A stretch of DNA of 64,000 nt from Paragonimus westermani (GCA_008508345.1 QNGE01000980.1:58969-122968); one strand, 5' to 3'. Shown: positions 45,930 to 59,500, counted from the stretch's first letter. Made by a program: numbers and translations. The notes: generated by a model from the sequence alone, not told the origin.

Positions 45930-47640
45930 CGCAAAACAAAATAAACCAAAGTATTCTTGTTCACTGCCCTTCGAAATAATTGGTACATTATTCTAGCGAA
46001 CTGCTAGGGTAGTATTCACTAACCCACCTAAAGTGGGCGCTTTATTACGAAGCAAATGTTTGTCTACATTTGCTTTCTCTGCTGCCTGTTCTCACCAAAT
46101 TACTCAGCCCACCACTTCAGCATTCTGCATCGCCCGTTTAGGATACTTCAGTCACCTGTGGTCACTTTAATATAGTTTTCGTGTGTGCTAGTGTGCCTGT
46201 GGGTCAATTGCGGCTAAGTCTTCACTTCTGTTGCTTTTCCCCTAATGGGTTTTTTAACTTTCAACCTTGTTCAGTATAGTACGCTTTGTTAAATAATCAT
46301 TGAGTTGACAGTTCGATAACGTCCACTGATAATCAGAACTCGAGGTCCTTGTAGTGCTGCAAATAACTCGTGTGGTGTTTTGCTCACCGTGTTGACTGTT
46401 GTTGAGGCGGTGTTGAATTGGCTAGACATTCTACCGACCGTAAACGTCCTTAGGATTTTTAATCCTGCCTGCCGTCTTGCTGTATTCTGCTCAGTGATGA
46501 TAGTCTGTTCTCGGTTGTTTGCTGACCTCTGTACACAATTCATTTTGGCCCGCAGTATTTGCGAATTGAGCTGTCGATGACCAGCTGCTTACATGTGTAT
46601 TCTTCGAGGTCTCATTTCACTGTAGCAAGATGAGAGGACGAAGCCTCATTCCGTTTTTGCGAAAAGACCTTGGAGTCAAATAGGTGTACGACTAGTGTCA
46701 TGACCACTTTGTCAGTCTGAGTGTTGATTAGGCTGGCCACCCGTGATTATATAGGTACGTCTGTGCTGGAGTAGGATGTCACAAGACTAACACAAAAAGA
46801 CCGGACAGTGTGCCACTTAAGAGGACTGAAATAACCGAGGTGTATCAATCCAAGCGGTCAATTTAATCTATTTAGCGCAGTTCCAGGGTCACCGTAGGAC
46901 AGGAACTATGGGTATAACTCCAACCGTGTTCGAAAGTAGAATGTTTCAAACGCTCACAGTACCACAGTGTCTTTTGACACTTTGTGTAGTGTCCAGTTTG
47001 CCGGGACCTAGAGTATTGAGGTTTATCAGATTTGTAACTTCAATCACCAGTCAGCCGCCATGTGGGGTGGCGTATGGTTACACTTCTGAGGTAGGCGGCC
47101 TAGTTAATGAGACTGTTGCTGCTCTGTTATTGGGTATCCCTTAGGGATAGTGACTGTCCTTGAGTATGCAGTACACTTAGCTCTCCTCTGCGAGCAAATT
47201 TCGAGTCTCACCGGGAAATCCACAATTTGGCATGTGGAAAGCCGTTTACCAGGCATGTAACTCCTTTTGCATACTATTGTGTCGTTATGTTGGCTCAAAC
47301 GATTCTTTATTGCTTTTTTCCAGCAGTCAGTGCTGCATTTTTCAAGCTTAAAACTTACTTGATTAGAAGCCTGAAATGCAGACTCGAATAACACTAATTA
47401 TGGGACTCAAAAACCATGAGTTATGCGACGCATTTACCGTTTGCTATATATGGCGCCAAGACCGCAGTCAGTTGTTGTCCAATGGGAGTTGTGTGTCCTC
47501 ACCTCGGTCCTGTCATTCATTTGGTCTATAACGGTCGTGGGCCGGACCGGAAGGTGCTTTGGCATGTGCAACCGTACACCACCAATGACGTGAAGTAGAT
47601 ACTTAAGGTCAACGAGAACGGGGAACCTCGTGGATGTGGG
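45930..47640. other. Unassigned DNA, possible intron
   Basis: Short frames without recognisable domains. If the exon at 45771-45922 is real, this and following sequence would be intron filled with retroelement debris. Confidence 0.35.
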
Positions 47641-47664
47641 CACGTCGCTGATTACAGCACACTG

Positions 47665-47891
47665 TCATTTTGGACAGCGTTTTTCATCTAGCTCCTTGGG
47701 CGCTCGTGAGGTCTTCGGTTGGACAGGTGACACCCATTTACTTGACTGAGTAAGTGGGGTCTTGATATCCGACCATGTCGTTTCTTGCTTGTTTTCGGTA
47801 AGTGCTCGATACGGCAAACGATCATCGGGCATGTGGAGTACATAGCCCATGTATCGCAAAATTTTCGATCACTAGAACAAAACGTGCACAA
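47665..47891 (-). pseudogene. RTE-like non-LTR element, C-terminal fragment
   Basis: The minus-strand frame reads MRYMGYVLHMPDDRLPYRAL and then TTWSDIKTPL, the C-terminal signature LRWLGHVLRMPxxRLPxRAL...TTWxxxIK seen in RTE-like elements of flatworms. The same block is seen at 50945-51040 and 56294-56400. Only this terminal piece is present. Confidence 0.75.
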
Positions 47892-49438
47892 GGGTTTTGT
47901 ATTCTCCTTTTCTGGTCTACAGATTTAAAACCCTACAGACGGTGAAGGTTGACAAAAGCAACACGTTCCTTTTTATCTTTGCTGCCATCTCATCAGCAAT
48001 TCCCGATGAGAACTGTCTACACCCTCCAGCAAACTGCCTGCAATAAGGAACATGGGGGCAGGATTATTCCGACTTCACGGCAGCATTGCACACCTTGAAG
48101 GCGCTAAGCGCATTCTGTACAGGTCTGGGCATTTTATCTTCAGCAGAATGGCCAAGCAAGGCAGTGCTCTCCGCATGCAGCTGATTGCCATAGAGGCCCA
48201 AACCACTGGGTTCCTCAAACGCTTCTATGGTCTATGCGCGTGTCTGTTTGTATTGGTGAGCACGTGGGTACTACCTGGATCATTTTTGAAACAGTGCTCC
48301 TCCACAGGTAAATATTTTTTCCCACATACCCGCATCTGGTCTTCGCAGTTGCGGACCATCTGTTGCAGGCCGGGCCCCCATAGGGAAATGTGTTTGCAGC
48401 CACGGTGCTACCAGTCAAGCCGTATGGATCTGTATGACATCCAGTGCGCACGTTAATTGTGCCATACAACTTGACGTAGACAAAAAGTGAGTGCTTTTGA
48501 CGACATTTAAATGCACTACAGTCCTTAGTTAAAATTTGACCCGTAGTGCAGCACATTCGCTTGCTGTTTCCGATGATCGGATTGGTTGCTGCGCCTTCCA
48601 AGCATCAGTGTATTCTCATTGGAAGTGATGAAGCCCCTTTGGACGAGGAAACATGCTCAGTGTTATGGATTCACTAACTTCTGTGTAGATCATGGAATAC
48701 TTGATGTTTTTCATCAACGACTGCGTGTTTCACAGTTCATGTTCTCCCTGTGTTCTTCGTGAGATGCCCTTTCGTCTCCTAAGTATGCTCATGTAATTAT
48801 AGGTTACCAACCTTTACGCGCATATGTGATTAACGCAACCAGTTACAAGTAGCCGCTGTCAGTGTTAGCTCGGCTGAACTCAACTCTCGTCTGGTGAATG
48901 AATCGAGCACAAAGTCTGACAGTTTATCGGTACTCTTCCGAATAAGTCTGTGATTCTTAGGTTTGTCACACTACGTAGAACGAGCAATGTCTACTGTCTG
49001 GAAGGCCTAGCAGTGTGAAACTCACGTGTTGCGGTGTGTCGTGTGGTAGCATGGCAGTGGACCTCTTGTGATGTAAGGTCGAGAACTCCATTAACTTGCT
49101 GTCTCGAGATCATTCCACACTACGGTGTTTTTTCATGTTAAGCGTTCCTGCGTTGGTGTAGTACATTGACTGATAACCTCTTCGTTGCAGTTCCTCGGAA
49201 ATTCTTCCAAGGGAGTGAAAGAGTAGGCATTTTAATCAGGGAGTACCCTGTTGTTGACCTTCTCGATTCGTGGTTGTACTGGTTGCCAAAATGACGTTAG
49301 TAAACCCATGCGAAGAAAAGTGTTTGCCTATTTGCAGCTTGTCGCGGTGGCATGACATAGGTCGTGCACTTTGACAAACAGTTCGACTGACCTGTATCGG
49401 CTCATTCGGGTGCTAACGAGGAAGATTATATGCTTAAA
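47892..49438. other. Unassigned DNA
   Basis: The 134-codon plus-strand frame at 48052-48456 has no recognisable domain. Nothing else is supported. Confidence 0.4.
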
Positions 49439-49702
49439 AAGACAAGCCAGTAGTGGTCTATTGCACGATCTTTGAACTGATTTCGCTGCATCCTATCGAG
49501 TACACACTGCAGAAATGAACTTGACAAAATGTCCTGTCCAGATATGAAGAAATCCAAGGTAGTGCTCGCAGATTTTCCCACACCTGGGCAGGACACCACC
49601 AGTGAAATCCTTTCGTAATTTTCACTTCTGCAGTATGTACTTGATAAGATGCAGCGAAATCAGTCGAAAGATCCTGCAATATTCCACTAATAGCTTGTCT
49701 TT
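49439..49702. repeat. Foldback (hairpin) element with about 84-bp arms
   Basis: Bases 49439-49522 and 49618-49702 are imperfect reverse complements (roughly 80-85% by eye) around a 95-base loop. Matching blocks are GACAAGC with its partner GCTTGTC at the ends, CTGATTTCGCTGCATC with GATGCAGCGAAATCAG, and CTGCAGAA with TTCTGCAG near the loop. The outer ends read AAAGACAAGC. No target-site duplication is obvious. It could be a MITE-like DNA transposon relic or an inverted insertion. A transcript would fold into a long hairpin. Confidence 0.75.
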
Positions 49703-49899
49703 CCGAGTTCATTTAAGGGAAAACTTGCTTCCTTTATTTTGAAGACTATGTGGTTAATCTTGACATTTTCAACGCTGCACTTTTTAGAAGCGTAGGGGGT
49801 TTTCGGGTTCAAATTCTCAAGGCTACAGGTCCGAAACTTCTTTCCCTAGCTCTTTTCAAGGATGGTATTGAGGGATTGCTGTCTGAACTGAAACTCATT
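49703..49899. other. Unassigned DNA between hairpin and RTE-like relic
   Basis: A short stretch; the first weak RTE-like match begins near 49930. Confidence 0.3.
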
Positions 49900-51120
49900 C
49901 GTTCTGCTTAGAAGACTGAAGAAGCGCCTCATGACAGGTGTCTATCAACAGTTGTTCCCATTTGCACAGAAGGTGCCGAGACTTCATGTGACAGTCCAGA
50001 ACTTATTAATCTCTGTCGTATCCAAGCTGCCCACGGGTTTCAGTGCGGTGGCTTCTAAAACAGAGAGAACCAAATAAGAGAAAAAACAGGCAGGTTTCCC
50101 GCCTGATTGCGACTGTATCAATCATATTTTCATCTTATGACGTACACCAGGGTATCGGCACTTCTCAGTCAATGACCGCGATATTTTAATCCTGTGGACC
50201 ACCTTGATTTGGTTGTCCGACGTGCCTTCTGAAGCTTCGGTTCGTTGCGAGGGAGTCTTGGGAAGATACTTTAATTCACTGAATCCGTTTTTACCGGGTG
50301 TGGGTGAAAAGCGCGCATTAATGAACAACTACTTCGAATGTTCTCCATGCCAAGTGGCGTTCAACAGGGGTGTCCCATCTTGCTTGCTTCACTTAGTTTT
50401 CCCGCAGAACATGGAAACCCTACTTTATCGGTTCAGTGAGATGGCTAATCTGTATAGTATGCACGCCGCACCTTCAAATTATAGTGTTTTTGCGGGATTG
50501 AGTCAACGCTGATCTTGTCTTTGTTATTGTGGACGGGCCTCTCAGGATTGTCGATCATTTTACATATCTGGGTAGTTTCATCTCCGTCTGCAGTGTATCT
50601 AGCGGAATGTTCACGAAGATAACTATAGCACGCAGTGCACTCGCCGATCTCTGTCGCTTGTGGCACTGCAAAGGCGTCCGTTTGTCGAATAAAGAGTGGG
50701 TTCACGATGCGTGTGTGCACTCAGACTTGTTCTACAGGTCGGCAGTCTGGCCCATGTATGCAACTGACACATCTAGATTCTCGGTATTCAGTCACTGCCA
50801 TCTCCCACAGTTGACCGACACCAAATGGACTTAGTGTATGAGCAATGCAGTGGTCCGTCGGCACGTGTTCGGGTAGTATGCAAGCTCACGATGGATAGTC
50901 TAGGTGATGAAAATGTGGCCTTTGCTGGTTGAGTCACATTCTCCCTCGCCGACGAAGCATCTGCCGCACCGCGCGTTGTTCAGTGTGGTTTCTCTTAGTT
51001 AGACATACCCGCGAGGCGGTCAGGTGATGACGTGGTCACGGGATCTTGAGGCCTCGATCGCTTTGCCGAGCAAGGTTCGTGGATGCCGTTCACTCTGCTC
51101 AGGCAGTTCACGACGATCCA
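49900..51120 (+). pseudogene. Decayed RTE-like RT and C-terminal region
   Basis: In order and across frames: VVPICTEGAETSCDSPELIN (about 49958-50017, family form PxxKKGxxxxCxNxRxIxL), KKQAGFPPDCDCINHIF (about 50085-50132, family form NQAGFRPGRxCxDHIF), a degraded PCQVAFNRGVPSCLL block, NMETLLYRFSEM, and, in 50529-50834, LRIVDHFTYLGSFIS followed by ALADLCRLWHCKGVRLSNKE. Then RLPHRALFS and PRGGQVMTWSRDLEA (about 50945-51054). This is the standard order of RTE-like elements from RT to C-terminus. The catalytic YADD box is not visible. It is dead. Confidence 0.85.
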
Positions 51121-53950
51121 CACCGCTGGTTGCAAACACTGACAGCAGTGTCGCAGTCAGTTGGCAAGCCCGTATCTTTAAAGTTGTTAGCCCGTTTTTC
51201 TCGACTTTCCGTTTCGTTTCTCCTTTCGCGTTTCATCTTGCGTTTCTGCTTATTTGTTACTCACTGCCGGTAGGTGGCGGCCATGTGATGAATTTGCGTC
51301 AGTGGTTGGGTTGCGGCTGTGTTGTCGCCGCCTGTGCCGAAATACGCAGCTCGATATATGGGGCCTTCGAGGTGCGCGTAACTAGTGGTCGGCCACCACT
51401 GTCCGTGCGTCGCTCCAGAACACCAAACATCACCGCCTGGCCGCTTTTGTGGAGTAAGATGGCTAAATGGTGCACTTATATCGCCAACAAACACAGTGAT
51501 GTCTGACTGTTTGGTTTGTCCCGGAAAATCGAAGGGGGCATCATGGGAGGTGTTCCTGACGGCATCTGCTTTATTGTCTGTTGGGGCTTATGTGGATGTG
51601 ACAAATAACCAACGTCCTTCTGGTTTTTGCCAACAGAATTTGCCCGAATTACTGAGCCTGACGGCATATAGGCGGTCACTCACTAGGATCTGGTTATGCG
51701 GGCTGTGCTTCGCGTTAGAGCTTAGTTCAATCCCCACCGTAACCAGACTACGAGCTTTGACTTCATCGTCACGAGAGACCCTGGGATGGAGCTGCTAGCC
51801 CAAAGGGAAGATTAAGGTGAAGGACAGTGCTAGGATCGCAGAGTTGCGTTTCGGAGGTGGCACACACCCAATTCCAGAGTAGACGGAATGCTCGCCAGAA
51901 TAGTTTGATGACTTGTTTGTCGGAGAACGCTAATTTTTACTAGTTGTTCTGGCTTGAGGAGAGTAAAAAGTAAGGATGAATGGGTAGCGGTGATTTTTGA
52001 TACCTTCTGGTCGTTTTTGTTGCGATAGCGGCCTCTGTCTGAGTCTCTCACCCAGAAGTCTGACCTGCGAGGCAACAAGGAATGGGATTTTCTTGGGAAA
52101 CCCTGTCAATCAGTTGGCAATGGGAGGCTTGTGTAGCCTGAAGGCGCAGCGAGTAAAACGCCGATGTCGGTGTCCAGTAACTGTGTTGTGCGCATTGAGT
52201 GCATGTGAAATTACATCCAACTTTTGAGTGATACCGAAAGTGTTTCGACCCTATTGGGTAATACGCCAACGACCCCGGTCAACCGTTGAAGCGACCGGAG
52301 TGACACTTTATTTAAGGATTCATTTCCTTGTTCCCTTCTCTTCGGATTGCAGCGGTGCTGTAACTGTGAACGTAGTTCTACTTCATGTTGGTAGGCTCGT
52401 GCTTCACTACCTAAACTCCTATACGCGGACTATAGTGCAGGAGGCAACCCTATGAGTGCATCTGCTTTTCGTCTGACTGCTCCCATTTGACTCATCTGAC
52501 GTGGTTGCACCTGGGAGAACCAAAGTTCTAGTCAGTAAAGACATCCCGATCGATTCGGTGCACAACCCTGACCACCACTTCATGGTAGTAAAATAGGTCA
52601 GAAAGTGGATGATTTAGTTGTTTCTGTAGGATAAGTTGGCTCCTCATATTGTTTTGAAGGAACAGTTGGCGCTGTGATACTCTCTTCATACCCGTTTAAA
52701 AACCTAATACGAACGCACTCCGGATTACGTTTAAAAAATGCAGCCCTATCTACCAAAGAATTGTATTTGGGGGTTCTGGTGTTTCGGTTTACAAGAGCGG
52801 GTCAAGGTTTCGGTAGCTACTGAGGGGAGATACATCTGAAGGTGACTTGATTGTACGTGAACGTTCACTCATGCTATTTGGCGTTCTTCGCTGTGCACAA
52901 AATAAGTTTGAGAGAATGTAACACCTCTGGTAAACCTGATTCCCAATGAATAGGTTATAGTCCTTTCGACCACATGGCAAGTTGTGGTTTTCCCATAGGG
53001 TTCTTTATAGCCATCTTATTTACTCGTTGCGTTACCAGTTATATGCGGTCGTCCTGCTTTTTGCGACAGTATCTTCGCAAGAATTTAATCAACCTGTCGG
53101 ACTTGAAGGTTGGGTCTCTCTCGGGATGGATGAAGGAGGCGACGCCTAACATTGCGAATGGTTTAACATTACAGGTTATGGCTGTGGTCAGAGACTTATC
53201 GGAGCAGGGTTACGTTAAACAAAAACGGAAAAATTATCGGTAGCGGTCCGTAGGCATTTATTGCGGGTTCCTTATAGCAATGGGCTTTTTAATTTTATGC
53301 TCACTTTCGAAGGGTTATGTTACGTTGCTCAGGTTTCTCTTCTGATGGTTTGTAGCCCCGGTTTCAATTGCGTACTTGTTCGACATTAGGTTGCAGCGTT
53401 CCCCTCCTTAGCTGAAAACGGAAAGTCTTTCGCACGAGAGAATTGAGCCACTGGGGTCATACTGGAGTGCTTCAGGGTCTCACAGAGACTTCAGATAGTT
53501 AACCGTAAATGGAATCTTCGGAATAACGTGTCAACCACTTTTAGTGGCCAGGTTCGTGGACGAAAGCGAAACGAAAGGACGACAGCTGAACACACTGCTG
53601 CTGTATTTTGCCATCTTTTTATTGTTCTCTGTTGCTTGGTCTCTTACGCAAACTCAACAACACACTGGCTGTCTGTTACTTCATGTCGGTGGCAGTTTCT
53701 ACATCCGAATTACCCACATTATGTTGTTCGCTAACAGAATGGGCATCGATAGCAACTTCGGACGCATCAGTACTGATGAGGTTTTTTTGACCCGCGGCCA
53801 CCATTTCGGTTCTGACTAATTTATCCTAGAAAAACAGAAACCTCTTTGAAACCAGGGAAATTTTTCTATCAATAAAGTGATAAACCTTTTCCAAAACACG
53901 ATACTCATTATTAGTAACAATAAAACCTGCCTACTACTAGTGATTTCGAT
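51121..53950. other. Unassigned DNA
   Basis: Several frames of 70-160 codons (51024-51506, 51385-51798, 52974-53243, 53528-53819) overlap in different phases without recognisable motifs. Nothing can be assigned. Confidence 0.4.
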
Positions 53951-55139
53951 TCAGACAGAGTTTGGAATTGTTCTCCACCAAGTTTCATCGATACCTGGGA
54001 AATCTGCTAACCGAACGGATTGATTATCCGGAATGCGGAAACATTTGCCATGAGTTAATACCAGTTCGATCTTTTCAGCTAGATATCGGGACCTTTTCAC
54101 ATTCTGACCATGTTTCCGAAGGTCTTTACTACAGGTTTGCCAAAAAACACTAAAGCAGCAGCATGTGATGCTGTGGGGCCATAGAGCGAACGACTTTTCA
54201 TTGCCTTTAAACACGACTTGTAACGTGCAGTGTTTTAGCGAAACATCTACTTGAAGATCTGGAAAAACAGCTAGTTGAATGCGGGCATAAAGGATATTTC
54301 TGTTTTGGAGACAACGACGCTCACGAGTGATTCTTGCTATACATATGGGGACCAAAGAATGTGTGACTTTGAGTATCCCACTTGCCACTGATTATGGGTG
54401 GCAATGGCTTCGGGGATGTTGATATCGGAGCTCCTGATATCGGTAAGTGCTCATGATGCAGTACCGTTAACACTCATCCGCATCACCATCGGCTACACAG
54501 CCGGTGCTGCTGCTTTATCATTGGCTGAAAGAACTAGGCTCGTCACAGGTGTCTGTTGCTACCGTTGGATGGGCATATTCTGTAAACGACCCTTTTCGCC
54601 ACTAGCTTTACGTGATCACCGTCGTCATAAACAGCAATGCAACGTTGGTTTTCACTGGCGCTTACCTGCCACACAACCATGAAGTGAAAGGAAACTCTGG
54701 TAAAGAAAAACAGAGTTGAAGGAGCCGGACTTTCAAAAACAACTACATCTATATTCAAATATTCAGCATCAAAATACCTACACCTTGTAAACAGACAACC
54801 CAGCCATAAATAGATGCAGAGCTTTATCTCCAAGACATCTTCCTTACAGCGTCACTAAGTGTGCTTACTTCACAAGCAACTCGGCCAAACAACAATCACG
54901 CCGTTCAGCCTGATTAGCTACCATTCCACGTAATGTCTCCAGTCACCGACTATGTAAGTCGCGAGGTCCGCAGCTTGGGAGACGAACCCGACATACAGTG
55001 ACCAGCCTCTTGGTGAACGACTTCATTTTTCTACTCCAAGTCATCATCTGTCCGCCTGGCGTCTCACCAGTAAACGTAAAGATTGAACAAAATAACTCGC
55101 TTCACAGTTATTACCAAATACCAGCTTCCTAACCTCTTC
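53951..55139. other. Unassigned DNA downstream of a minus-strand RTE-like fragment
   Basis: A 145-codon minus-strand frame (53951-54388) has no domain I recognise. Short matches to 63120-63420 (for example CGTCGTCAT...AACAGCAATGCA near 54620 and 63137, and TCATCATCTGTC near 55041 and TTATCATCTGTC near 63389) suggest that both regions derive from the same repeat lying 3' of RTE-like fragments. Confidence 0.4.
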
Positions 55140-55320
55140 ATTGTCTACTTGGTGATGCCACCGGATGCGAGCAGTCGTACGCAGATATCACTGGTCAATT
55201 AAATGGAGACAATCTACGTCTTCTACTCTGAGAGGCCATGTTCCGTTTTCGCAAAGTAATCCAGTCGTCACTGTCGCCTTGTATACCCAGCTCTTAAACC
55301 TCAGAGAGGTGTCTATCTGT
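55140..55320 (-). pseudogene. RTE-like C-terminal fragment
   Basis: The minus-strand reading gives SWVYKATVTTGLLCENGTWP, LRVEDVDCLHLIDQ, a stop, then YLRTTARIRWHHQVDNEEVR and KLVFG. This matches the RTE-like block VYKATVRSVLLYGxETWPLRVEDxRRLxVFDHRCLRxIARIxWxxxVSNxEVRxRVFG. One stop replaces a Cys/His position. Homologous to 63681-63890 and 56060-56270. Confidence 0.82.
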
Positions 55321-56059
55321 CACCGAAGGTGTCCTAGATTACCACCCTACCTTTCAATATCTTAGGTTTTTTTTCGTTCCCCGCACTTCCACCGGTGCTG
55401 CTGCAGCTTCCCAATTTCACATACCGGGCAACAATCTCCATATCTTCGTTATCCAACATTAAATCTATGTGGTCACGGCAGTCTTGCAGATACACTGCAC
55501 TCTGAAGCTACAGAGCGCATTCCGAAGTAATTATCAGAATGCGAAATAACACCTAACATTTTTCATGTTGATTGAAGGTTGTCAAGCTGGAACACCTCGT
55601 CTACAGCATAACCAAGGATAGTCAGTGTACCAGACAGAAGATCCACGCCGGCATCTCGTGGGTGTCGCTGACAGTCTTCCATTATTTCGTTTGTAACAAT
55701 GTGGCGAGAAGGCGTCCAATAAAGCACAATCTTTACTGTCCAGTACGCTAGTCCTCATNGTCGAGGTATTCCGCCGAGTTTTGAAATACCCACACCTCCG
55801 GGCTGAGTATCCACCACAATAAGATGTGACAAGACTCGGAAAACTGGAAAGCCTTGACGTACGCCACTCTGGGTGCCGAAACTGTTAAACAGTTATTCGT
55901 AAACCTTAGTCAGAGCTGAATTGTGGGGAATAAAATGCCAACGATATGTTCACATAACTGTTTGGCACACTCAATCTTAAACGACTCCAGAATTGTGGAT
56001 CAATCTATTGAATATAACGAATCTTTATAATCGAGAAATACTGCAGTTGGTCGGCGGTT
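55321..56059. other. Unassigned DNA with a lone N at 55759
   Basis: No recognisable frames. It lies between two RTE-like fragments pointing towards opposite strands. Confidence 0.35.
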
Positions 56060-56560
56060 TTCGGTTGTTGCTAAAAGGAAGGATATGTAATGCATGTGTA
56101 TCTTCTGTTTTGCTTTTTGGTTCGGAAACGTGGCCTGTCCTCATCGAAGAGCAACAGACTTGCTGCGTATGACCGTCATTGTCTCCGCCATTTAGCCCAC
56201 ATTAGGTGGACTGATCACGTGAGCAGTACGGCCATCTACCGGCACGTATTCGAGAACCCTCGGGGTAGGTGACCAATTGGTCAACCACTAACGTTGCATA
56301 GTTTCCGATGGTTGGGCCGCGCACTGCGTATGCCAGCTGAACGTATATCATACCGGGCGTTATATACAAACAGTTGGGTGAAACCGCGTGATGGTGAGAC
56401 AACAACGTGGTCGCGAGGTATAAAGAGTGCTTCACTGAGCAAGGTGGATAGGTGTCGCCTACTTAGCTGTGGTCCCCGCTAGTTAGAAACGCTATCCGAG
56501 ATAGCGTTGTACCGCGACCAGTGGCGTACCTACATCCATACCGTTACTGGTTTTTCTGCC
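56060..56560 (+). pseudogene. RTE-like C-terminal fragment
   Basis: Across two frame shifts it reads LLKGRICNACVSSVLLFGSE, TWPVL, YDRHCLRHLAHIRWTDHVSS, then FRWLGRALRMPAERISYRAL, TTTWSRGIKSASLSKVDRCR and LETLSEIALYRDQWRTYIHT. All are consecutive RTE-like C-terminal blocks to the end of the protein. RT is missing, so the copy is 5'-truncated or eroded. Confidence 0.85.
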
Positions 56561-59500
56561 TATCACTATTACTACCATTACTCTATAACCTTTTCAGTAA
56601 CGTTTCTTCTAAGATGTTTCGCGTTACTGTTGAGGTGAGCGTGGGCTCGAGCCTTCTGGTCAGGCTCATGGCTGATATGATGACGATGGTGACGACTATG
56701 TTGGTCGGCGGTACGTGTGACAGTGCTCCAGAATTTGGCGGGGAGTGAAAATGTGATAAGTATATCCTCGTCTAAGACGAAATCTCGCCTGCTCTTCCTC
56801 AATGTTCCCCTCCGAACCGCAGTGAGTCGACAAAGTAAAATGGATGGCAGAACCCTAGTAGACTGGGTTCGAGCTAATTCCCTCGTGGTTTTCGCAAAAT
56901 CCCTGGACTCCTTCAATATTGGAACCATTGTCCAGCGGACTCAGCACAGAGGACTGCTTTCTGTCATCTACACAAGTTGAGACAACTAAGTCAAGGGGTC
57001 TTCACCTCGACGCCGCCTCACCTTTGGGAAGTGCCGACACGACTTCACTTCTGTCAGCAGCCCTATTGCACTTGAGAGCCGGAATGCATTTTCGGTTTTC
57101 AGTTCTAGTGAGTAGTCTGAAATCTACCGACTAGGGTGCTACATTAGAAGCACAAGGCCAACTTCGCTGACTCTGAAAGTGTTCTACCCGGCATTCTTAC
57201 TCTCTGGACTTATTATGGATGTCATCTGCCTCACTGATAGCTTCACTGACAGACATTCACCCTGGGCCGGTAGTATGGATAAGGTTGAAGAGTGTTATTG
57301 TTCTCTGAAACAAAAGCGGTTTTCGTTTCCTCAACTTCTTCTGTTAACCAAACCTCACAATCGGTGACCAAGCCACACTTCAGTTTCCAGCCGATATCCC
57401 TCCTAAACTTGTTACATGAATTGCCACGTGGAATTTTTCATTTGGGATCTGACATCTTAAGGGGCTTCTCAATGTTCTTTCAATCCACGAATCACCATGT
57501 CACATGCTACAGTGTCTGCTTCATGAATGATCTGAGATCTTCGGGTCCAGCAGCTGTTAGGATTTTCGGTGTGGTAACCGCTAAGTTTTTGTCCTAAGCT
57601 GGTTTGTTACTTAGCTTTATCGACGGCAGGGCCAGTTTCCTAACCGCCAGTCGTTTTTGTCGGTGAGATCGCTGCCCGGCAAAAATAGGGGAAAACGGCA
57701 ACGTACCAACGCATGATCTAATTCCAAATATGCTCATCAGTAAGAACAACCCCGAATGGTGGCGCAACACTAGCAGCTACGTGACTTGTTTGACACCGTG
57801 TCTGATTTGGAGGAGGTGCACGACGTCTGCGACTAGTGCTGGCTACGAATAGTGTATGCTGAGCTCACAGTTGTAACCAGCACCCAGTTATCCGAGTGAC
57901 ATGATGCCAGTCAACAGTTGTCACCTAAATGAACTTCGATTTCACTAAGGTGACTTATCAGCCCGGACTACCGTACCAGAGTCGTGTGTCAGGTTGAGGA
58001 AAGCGGTCAGGTCAGAGTTAAATGCGTCCTTGACATGGACGTCATGACTGTCGGTTGGAGCAAAAGCAGGCAATGAAAAGATTTCTGAATATTTTGCATC
58101 TAGAGCTGGCCTTACCTGAACTTGCCAAGCAGATGGTGCAGTCTACTGTTAACAGGAATCCAATCTACAATTGCGGCTACGGCTGTCGTGTTGAGGAGTA
58201 ACCGGTGGCGGCAGCCGAGGGGTCATCTAAAGTGTATAATCAGTATTGGGTAGACAGCGCAGGTGTTGAATTATACTTTTACCGTCCTGGACCCTAGTTC
58301 CTGAAATGCAGCAGACATCGATATTTAACAAGTCTAAGGTTCGTGCAAGAGCGGTCTGTTGACCTGTTTTCTCAAGTGTGGACGTTGAAAACACGTGTTA
58401 ATTCGTATTCTAGGTCAAAACAAAGGACGGGGTTGGCCTGACGCCGGGTGTTAAGAAATGGAACCTATAGACACGGCGGTGTTATGATCAGCTCTATCCG
58501 TTGTGGGACCTGCAGAGAAATAGCTAGAAGGGAGAGTCGGGACGGGTCCAAGAGCTAAATTCGATAGGACAGTGGGGGAGTGGCCAGCAGTGGTATGTTT
58601 TCGCCTACCCACCTGCTGTATGTAGCAGATAGGACGACTCGGTTTATACTGCCAATGCAATATGGAATTACTGGTGTTGTGAGCATTTATGGTTGTACGT
58701 GGGCTGATCTACTGTTGCGAAGCCCAGACAGACAGGAGATCGACTAGGGTTCTCAACCAAAGCCTTTGGGTTAAAAGTCTGCACCACAAGGCAGCGGGTG
58801 AATGGCAGCATACCAAAACTGACACGTTTTTCTGGAAAAGACGCCAACCCTCTTCGAACCCCTCACCTAGAGAACCAGGAGACTGTGGTTTTGTCAATCC
58901 TCTACTTATTGGCCTACCTGGCATGAATGACTGCCGGTGTGGTCGTCACACGTCCAATTTAGCCCGATAGGTCATCAAGATGTGCAAACCGTCACGTTGT
59001 ATCGAAGTCCAGTTTCGTTGTGCTTCACAAAGGACACTGTATTGTTTTCATAAGGTATCCTTTGCGGACGTCGTGAGTAACCACTGTACACACAAGAGAA
59101 ACGTATCTTTGGTGGTGCCGGGCATTGGGCGCTCGGAGGAACAAGTCGTCAAACCCACCAGGGCAGAAGCACGATATTTATTAGCATATGTAGATTGAAA
59201 CCATTTTCGAGCCATTTCGAGTGATTGAACTTGGATCAAAGGCTGTCTTTTGACTCAGGGTTTTGTTTTCCGAGCTTCCTATGAATCAGGTTTGATGTAG
59301 TCCATTTATAGGTGAATCATGCAGGGCATCCCCAGGCCTTTGTTTACCACTGACGGTTTTAACATTGCCATCTTTTTCTAATCGTTTTACTGTTTCAAGC
59401 CTTCATTCAAGACCTTGTTCAACATGTTTGCCTGTTGCTGCTTGATAACGGGCAGGTACTTAGTTTTGTGTAGCACATACAACAGGATTGTGATTTGAAC

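Noticed and set aside
48052..48456. 134-codon plus-strand frame as a gene
   Set aside because: No recognisable domain and an overlapping minus-strand frame of similar length; likely chance.
51024..51798. Overlapping frames of 137-160 codons on the plus strand
   Set aside because: Two phases cover the same bases and neither resembles a known family; they follow a dead RTE-like relic.
58440..58970. GC-richer block with open frames on both strands as an RNA gene or host exon
   Set aside because: I could not find a tRNA-like fold, box motifs or a protein family; nothing beyond composition supports it.
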